From the NCBI RefSeq assembly GCF_013376045.1, contig NZ_JABMJG010000007.1:186001-250000 (forward strand): a stretch of 64,000 nucleotides of DNA, written 5' to 3'. Both the position numbers and the translations under genes were made by a program. The stretch is from Variovorax sp. SG517. Lineage in GTDB: Bacteria > Pseudomonadota > Gammaproteobacteria > Burkholderiales > Burkholderiaceae_C. Below the pieces are notes generated by a model. The model was not told the DNA's origin, did not search any database, and saw only the letters and a program-made list of their open reading frames with translations. Positions 61,701 through 64,000 of this stretch are shown here, piece after piece (the stretch's first letter is position 1; the number at the start of each line of letters is the position of its first letter).

Positions 61701-63952
61701 CGCAGGCCCGGCGACGAGCCCTGCCCCTTCGACTCGGCCCGGCGCGGCCGCTCGGCGCGCAAGGCATCGCCCAATCCGCGCATGAGTTCGCCGCCAGCCA
61801 GCGCCGCCACCGGTTCGGGCAGCTTGCGCCGCCAGTTCGGATGCTCGTCCACCGTGCCCGGCATGTTGGCCTGGGCCACGAGGCCCGCCACGTCCTCGAG
61901 CTGCACCATCATCAGCGCCGATGGCGCCGCGGCCAGGAAGGCATGCGCCGCCTCGACGATGCGCGCGGACGGCACCGCGAGCCCGGCCGCCTGCGCCACC
62001 TCCTCGCGCGACAGCAGGCCCGCCTGCCGCAGGGCCTGCATCAAGGCGATTCGCTCGCGCGCGCGGTCCATCAGCTGCCTGTCGAAGATCGCCGGGTCGG
62101 GAAACAGGCCGAGCGCGAGCCGCTCCCGCAGGTCGGAGGCCGTCCACCAGCCCGCGAAGGTCGCGAGGTCGTGCGTGCTGAGCGCAACGAGGGCGGCCGG
62201 CGGATAGGCGTCGGGCTGCGTGAAGCCGCCGTCGCCCTGCCTCTCGAAATACAGCAGTCGGTAGGACAGCACGTCGGCCTGCGCCAGCGCGTCGCGCATC
62301 GCTTCTTCGACCGTGCCGAGATCCTCGCCCACGACCATGCAACGCTGCCGCTGGCTCTCTATCGCCACGATGGCCAGCATCTCGTCCAGCGCATAGCGGA
62401 CGTAAGCCCCATCGCGCGCGCTCCGGCCCTGCGGAATCCAGAACAGCCGCATCAGGCCCATCACGTGATCGATGCGCAACGCGCCCGCGCCATGCATGCA
62501 GGCCCGCAGCGTGTCGATGAAGAAACGGTAGCCGTCTGCGCGCAGGCGGTCGGGGCGCAGCGGCGGAAGGCCCCAGCCCTGCCCGGCCGGGTTGAACTCG
62601 TCCGGCGGCGCGCCGACGCTGGCACCCTGGGCAAACATCTGCTGCGCGCCCCAGGCATCGGAGCCGGCGCGATCGACCGACACCGCAAGGTCCACGTACA
62701 GGCCGACGCCCATGCCGAGCGCATCGCAGCGCGCGGACACACGCGCGAACTGCCGGCTGGCGATCCACTGGAGGTATTGATGGAACTGCACGCGCCGCGC
62801 ATGGGTGACCGCAAAGGCCGTGACCTCGGCCGAATCCGGATCGCGCCAGGCGGCCGGCCATGCATGCCAGTCCCGTGCGCCGTCTCCAGCGGCAAGAAAG
62901 CGCGCCTGCAGCGTCTCGAAGATGGCGTGCTGCCGCAGCGACTCGCCGCGCTCCGCGACGAAGGCCAGGAACTCCCTGCCCGACTCGTCGGGCGCGCCCT
63001 CCGGCGGCAGGTGGCGCGCGCAGAAGTCGTCGTAAAGCAATTCGAGCACTTCGAGCTTTGCCGCGGCCACGCCCGCGTAGTCCACCAGCGGCGCGGCGCG
63101 CAGCGCGGCAAGGCGCGCCTGGAAGCCGGGCGAACGCACCCTGTCGCGAGCCGGCTCGCAGCCTGCGAAGCCGTCCACCGCTTCCACGTCGATGTAGAGC
63201 ACGTTGAGGTGCTGGCGCGACGAGGGGCTGTACGGACTCGCATCCGTCGGCGTGCTCGTGAACAGCGCATGCAAGGGGTTCAGGCCGATGATGTCGGCGC
63301 CCTGCTCCGACATGCGCACAGCCAGGTCCTCCAGATCGCTGAAATCGCCGATGCCCCAGTTCCGCGGCGAGCTCAAACCGTAGAGCTGCGCCGTCACTCC
63401 CCAGACGCGGCCGCCGTCGCGTACGACAGGTGGCCGATAGCAGCGGCCGGGCGAGGCAAGCACCAGGGTCTCGCCGCGCAGGCCCTCGATGCGCAGCCGG
63501 TGGTAGCCCATCTCCAGGCCGACCGGCATCTGCAGCACGCGCTCGCACAGGCAGGCACCGTCGATGTCGATGCGGCCGGTCTCGGGCAATGCCTGGGCAT
63601 CGGCTTCACCCTCCAGTTGCCTGCCGTGTTCGTCGTCGAGCTGCCAGCGGATCCGGCGCATGGACGCCGGCAGGCGCAGCGTCACCGGCCAGGCGGGCTG
63701 GCCGGCCAGCACTGCCCGCACCGGCGGCAACGCCTGCGCCCAGCGCGCGCGGCGCGCGGCCTCGAGCGCCTTGCCCGCCGGCACCGTGCCGTCGAGCTGC
63801 ACGCCGAATTCGCCCAGCAGCGCGACCAGGCTCTCGGCGGACGCCTCGCAATGCTTGCCGAACGCATCGGAGTAGCCGGTCGAAATGCCGAAGTGCGCGC
63901 ACAGCCTCCCCAGATCGTCCGCGGCGGGGCCGTGGCGTGCTTCATCCGTCAT
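58775..63952 (-). CDS. treY: Fused 4-alpha-glucanotransferase and maltooligosyltrehalose synthase
   Basis: 1725 residues. Residues 1 to about 730 are a MalQ (GH77) enzyme: NWGIGDFSDLEDLAVRMSEQ, GLYVDLAVSVDRAG, ALRIDHVMGLMRLFWIPQGR, VVGEDLGTVEE and STHDLATFAGWW. A short linker leads to a TreY domain from about residue 755: TYRLQFHKDFGFDDAIRVLP, DMVPNHMGVFGADN, VDGLRIDHPDGLYDP, VVAEKIAGAHEEVPE and THDNKRSEDVRNRIDVLSEM. MalQ reshapes maltodextrins and TreY turns the reducing end into a trehalose unit, which TreZ then releases. The start overlaps the stop of treZ by 11 bp. Confidence 0.93.
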   Translation of the reverse strand: MTDEARHGPAADDLGRLCAHFGISTGYSDAFGKHCEASAESLVALLGEFGVQLDGTVPAGKALEAARRARWAQALPPVRAVLAGQPAWPVTLRLPASMRRIRWQLDDEHGRQLEGEADAQALPETGRIDIDGACLCERVLQMPVGLEMGYHRLRIEGLRGETLVLASPGRCYRPPVVRDGGRVWGVTAQLYGLSSPRNWGIGDFSDLEDLAVRMSEQGADIIGLNPLHALFTSTPTDASPYSPSSRQHLNVLYIDVEAVDGFAGCEPARDRVRSPGFQARLAALRAAPLVDYAGVAAAKLEVLELLYDDFCARHLPPEGAPDESGREFLAFVAERGESLRQHAIFETLQARFLAAGDGARDWHAWPAAWRDPDSAEVTAFAVTHARRVQFHQYLQWIASRQFARVSARCDALGMGVGLYVDLAVSVDRAGSDAWGAQQMFAQGASVGAPPDEFNPAGQGWGLPPLRPDRLRADGYRFFIDTLRACMHGAGALRIDHVMGLMRLFWIPQGRSARDGAYVRYALDEMLAIVAIESQRQRCMVVGEDLGTVEEAMRDALAQADVLSYRLLYFERQGDGGFTQPDAYPPAALVALSTHDLATFAGWWTASDLRERLALGLFPDPAIFDRQLMDRARERIALMQALRQAGLLSREEVAQAAGLAVPSARIVEAAHAFLAAAPSALMMVQLEDVAGLVAQANMPGTVDEHPNWRRKLPEPVAALAGGELMRGLGDALRAERPRRAESKGQGSSPGLRTRVPRATYRLQFHKDFGFDDAIRVLPYLAELGVSHVYCSPIQRARAGSMHGYDVVAHGEINPELGGEEGFARFTAALKANGLGQLLDMVPNHMGVFGADNAWWMDVLENGPASLFAQHFDIDWQPLNAELTGKVLLPVLGAHYGEALENGELVLRFEEATGSFAIGYYDHRFPLAPESYPVVLERALARIGDAAASGELASLATAFGHLPRRDAVSAQGQAERVRDKELLKLRLARLAGHHAPVARALASSVAELNLAVPEARDALHRLIELQAYRLAHWRVAADEINYRRFFDINDLAAVRMERDEVFEATQSLALDLAASGVVDGLRIDHPDGLYDPADYFRKLQEGYARRAGLVLPAHDAQGRPARPLYVVAEKIAGAHEEVPERWHVHGTTGYRFANVANGVLVDTAAEASVVHTWQRFTGDAADFASVSRAGRREVMRNALASELNVLATELRRIAGADRGTRDYTLNALRHALADVAACMPVYRTYIVEGPSQQDGRFIDTAVDEAARQSGDADRSIFDFVRSALRGEAVASAPPALRERVRRFAQRFQQFSAPVAAKGVEDTAFYRYFPLSSLNEVGGEPDLFGIEVEAFHAASADRARRWPHTMLATSTHDNKRSEDVRNRIDVLSEMPNEWTLALTRWHGLCRSTRQRLAGGEAPSRTDEYLLYQTLLGTLPLGGLDAGTAPGYGDRIWQYMQKAAREAKLRTRWSRPDAEYEAALERFVRDLLAEPKESACLADIQQLADRLAWFGAWNSLTLTLLKYGSPGVPDLYQGSEFIELSLVDPDNRRPVDYALRQQCLAGLKAMAGQDGLAQQVRSMAEAPHDGRAKLWFIWRLLSLRRAHPELFREGSYEPLVVDGPLSRHIVAFARRREGRMLVIVAGRLFVDLARSDAHDDGVVPALPAAGKWNGTAVRLPADVGAAAFKNLLTGEPLAVEEGRVRLVDALRRMPWAALVCETTAARETGEPKS

Positions 63953-64000
63953 TCAACGCTTCCAGTGTCACGTGCACCGCGCCGCGCGCGAGGCGCAGGG
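63942..64000 (-). CDS. treZ: Maltooligosyltrehalose trehalohydrolase TreZ, C-terminal end
   Basis: Only the last 18 codons lie in the window (LRLARGAVHVTLEALNDG). They overlap the start of the MalQ-TreY gene by 11 bp. Identification as treZ rests on position, since TreZ is the usual partner of TreY, and on a fit to the C-terminal beta-domain of GH13 enzymes. Confidence 0.55.
   Translation of the reverse strand, partial: LRLARGAVHVTLEALNDG

Overview
The window is high-GC, tightly packed bacterial DNA. Two Bug-type (tripartite tricarboxylate) binding proteins, a urtABCDE urea transporter, a MalQ-TreY fusion, a Porin_4-type porin and an SPFH/Arc pair all point to a betaproteobacterium of the order Burkholderiales. 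Comamonadaceae, and Variovorax in particular, is my best guess; that assignment rests on recognising gene types, not on a search.

Layout. (1) 1-4805, minus strand: urea ABC transporter urtABCDE, with urtE cut by the window edge and two large hairpin repeats between urtD and urtE. (2) 5058-9333, plus strand, divergent from urtA: a 1133-residue fusion of an NCS1-type permease, a cysteine-rich module, a histidine kinase and a receiver, overlapping a LuxR-type response regulator. The position suggests control of urea or nitrogenous-base uptake. (3) 9424-16204: miscellaneous genes (TIGR04325-type methyltransferase, SPFH protein plus Arc-type partner, two periplasmic-binding-type proteins, a small lipoprotein, an M1 aminopeptidase lipoprotein). 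(4) 16862-33995: seventeen genes, all on the minus strand and tightly spaced. They look like an aromatic-compound catabolic operon: Rieske oxygenase and its reductase, FAD monooxygenase, extradiol-type dioxygenase, hydrolase, aldehyde dehydrogenase, TPP enzyme, aspartate-dehydrogenase-like enzyme, two SDRs, cupin, IclR regulator, two Bug proteins, MFS transporter and porin. A promoter overlapped by a perfect 7-6-7 palindrome sits at its head. (5) 34183-39185: dadA, a panE-like gene and alaS. (6) 39450-44176: a ferritin-like protein and small genes of unknown function, one with a fresh 231-bp internal duplication.

(7) 44284-58506: a 14.2-kb integrated element in a tRNA-Gly(CCC) gene, bounded by a 20-bp direct repeat of the tRNA 3' end. 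Its order is integrase, AlpA regulator, primase-helicase, an inverted repeat that may be a replication origin, a Mor-like activator, a frameshifted membrane protein, seven chained small genes, a 991-residue tape measure protein, a HEPN-like cargo gene, Xis-like and HTH proteins, a perfect 29-bp inverted repeat, and a DUF4760-type membrane protein. I see no capsid, portal, terminase, other recognisable tail protein or lysis gene. A phage satellite that carries its own tape measure protein is the most interesting reading of the window.

(8) 58590-64000: an alpha/beta-hydrolase remnant next to attR, then a MalQ-TreY fusion and the end of treZ (trehalose from glycogen or maltodextrin).
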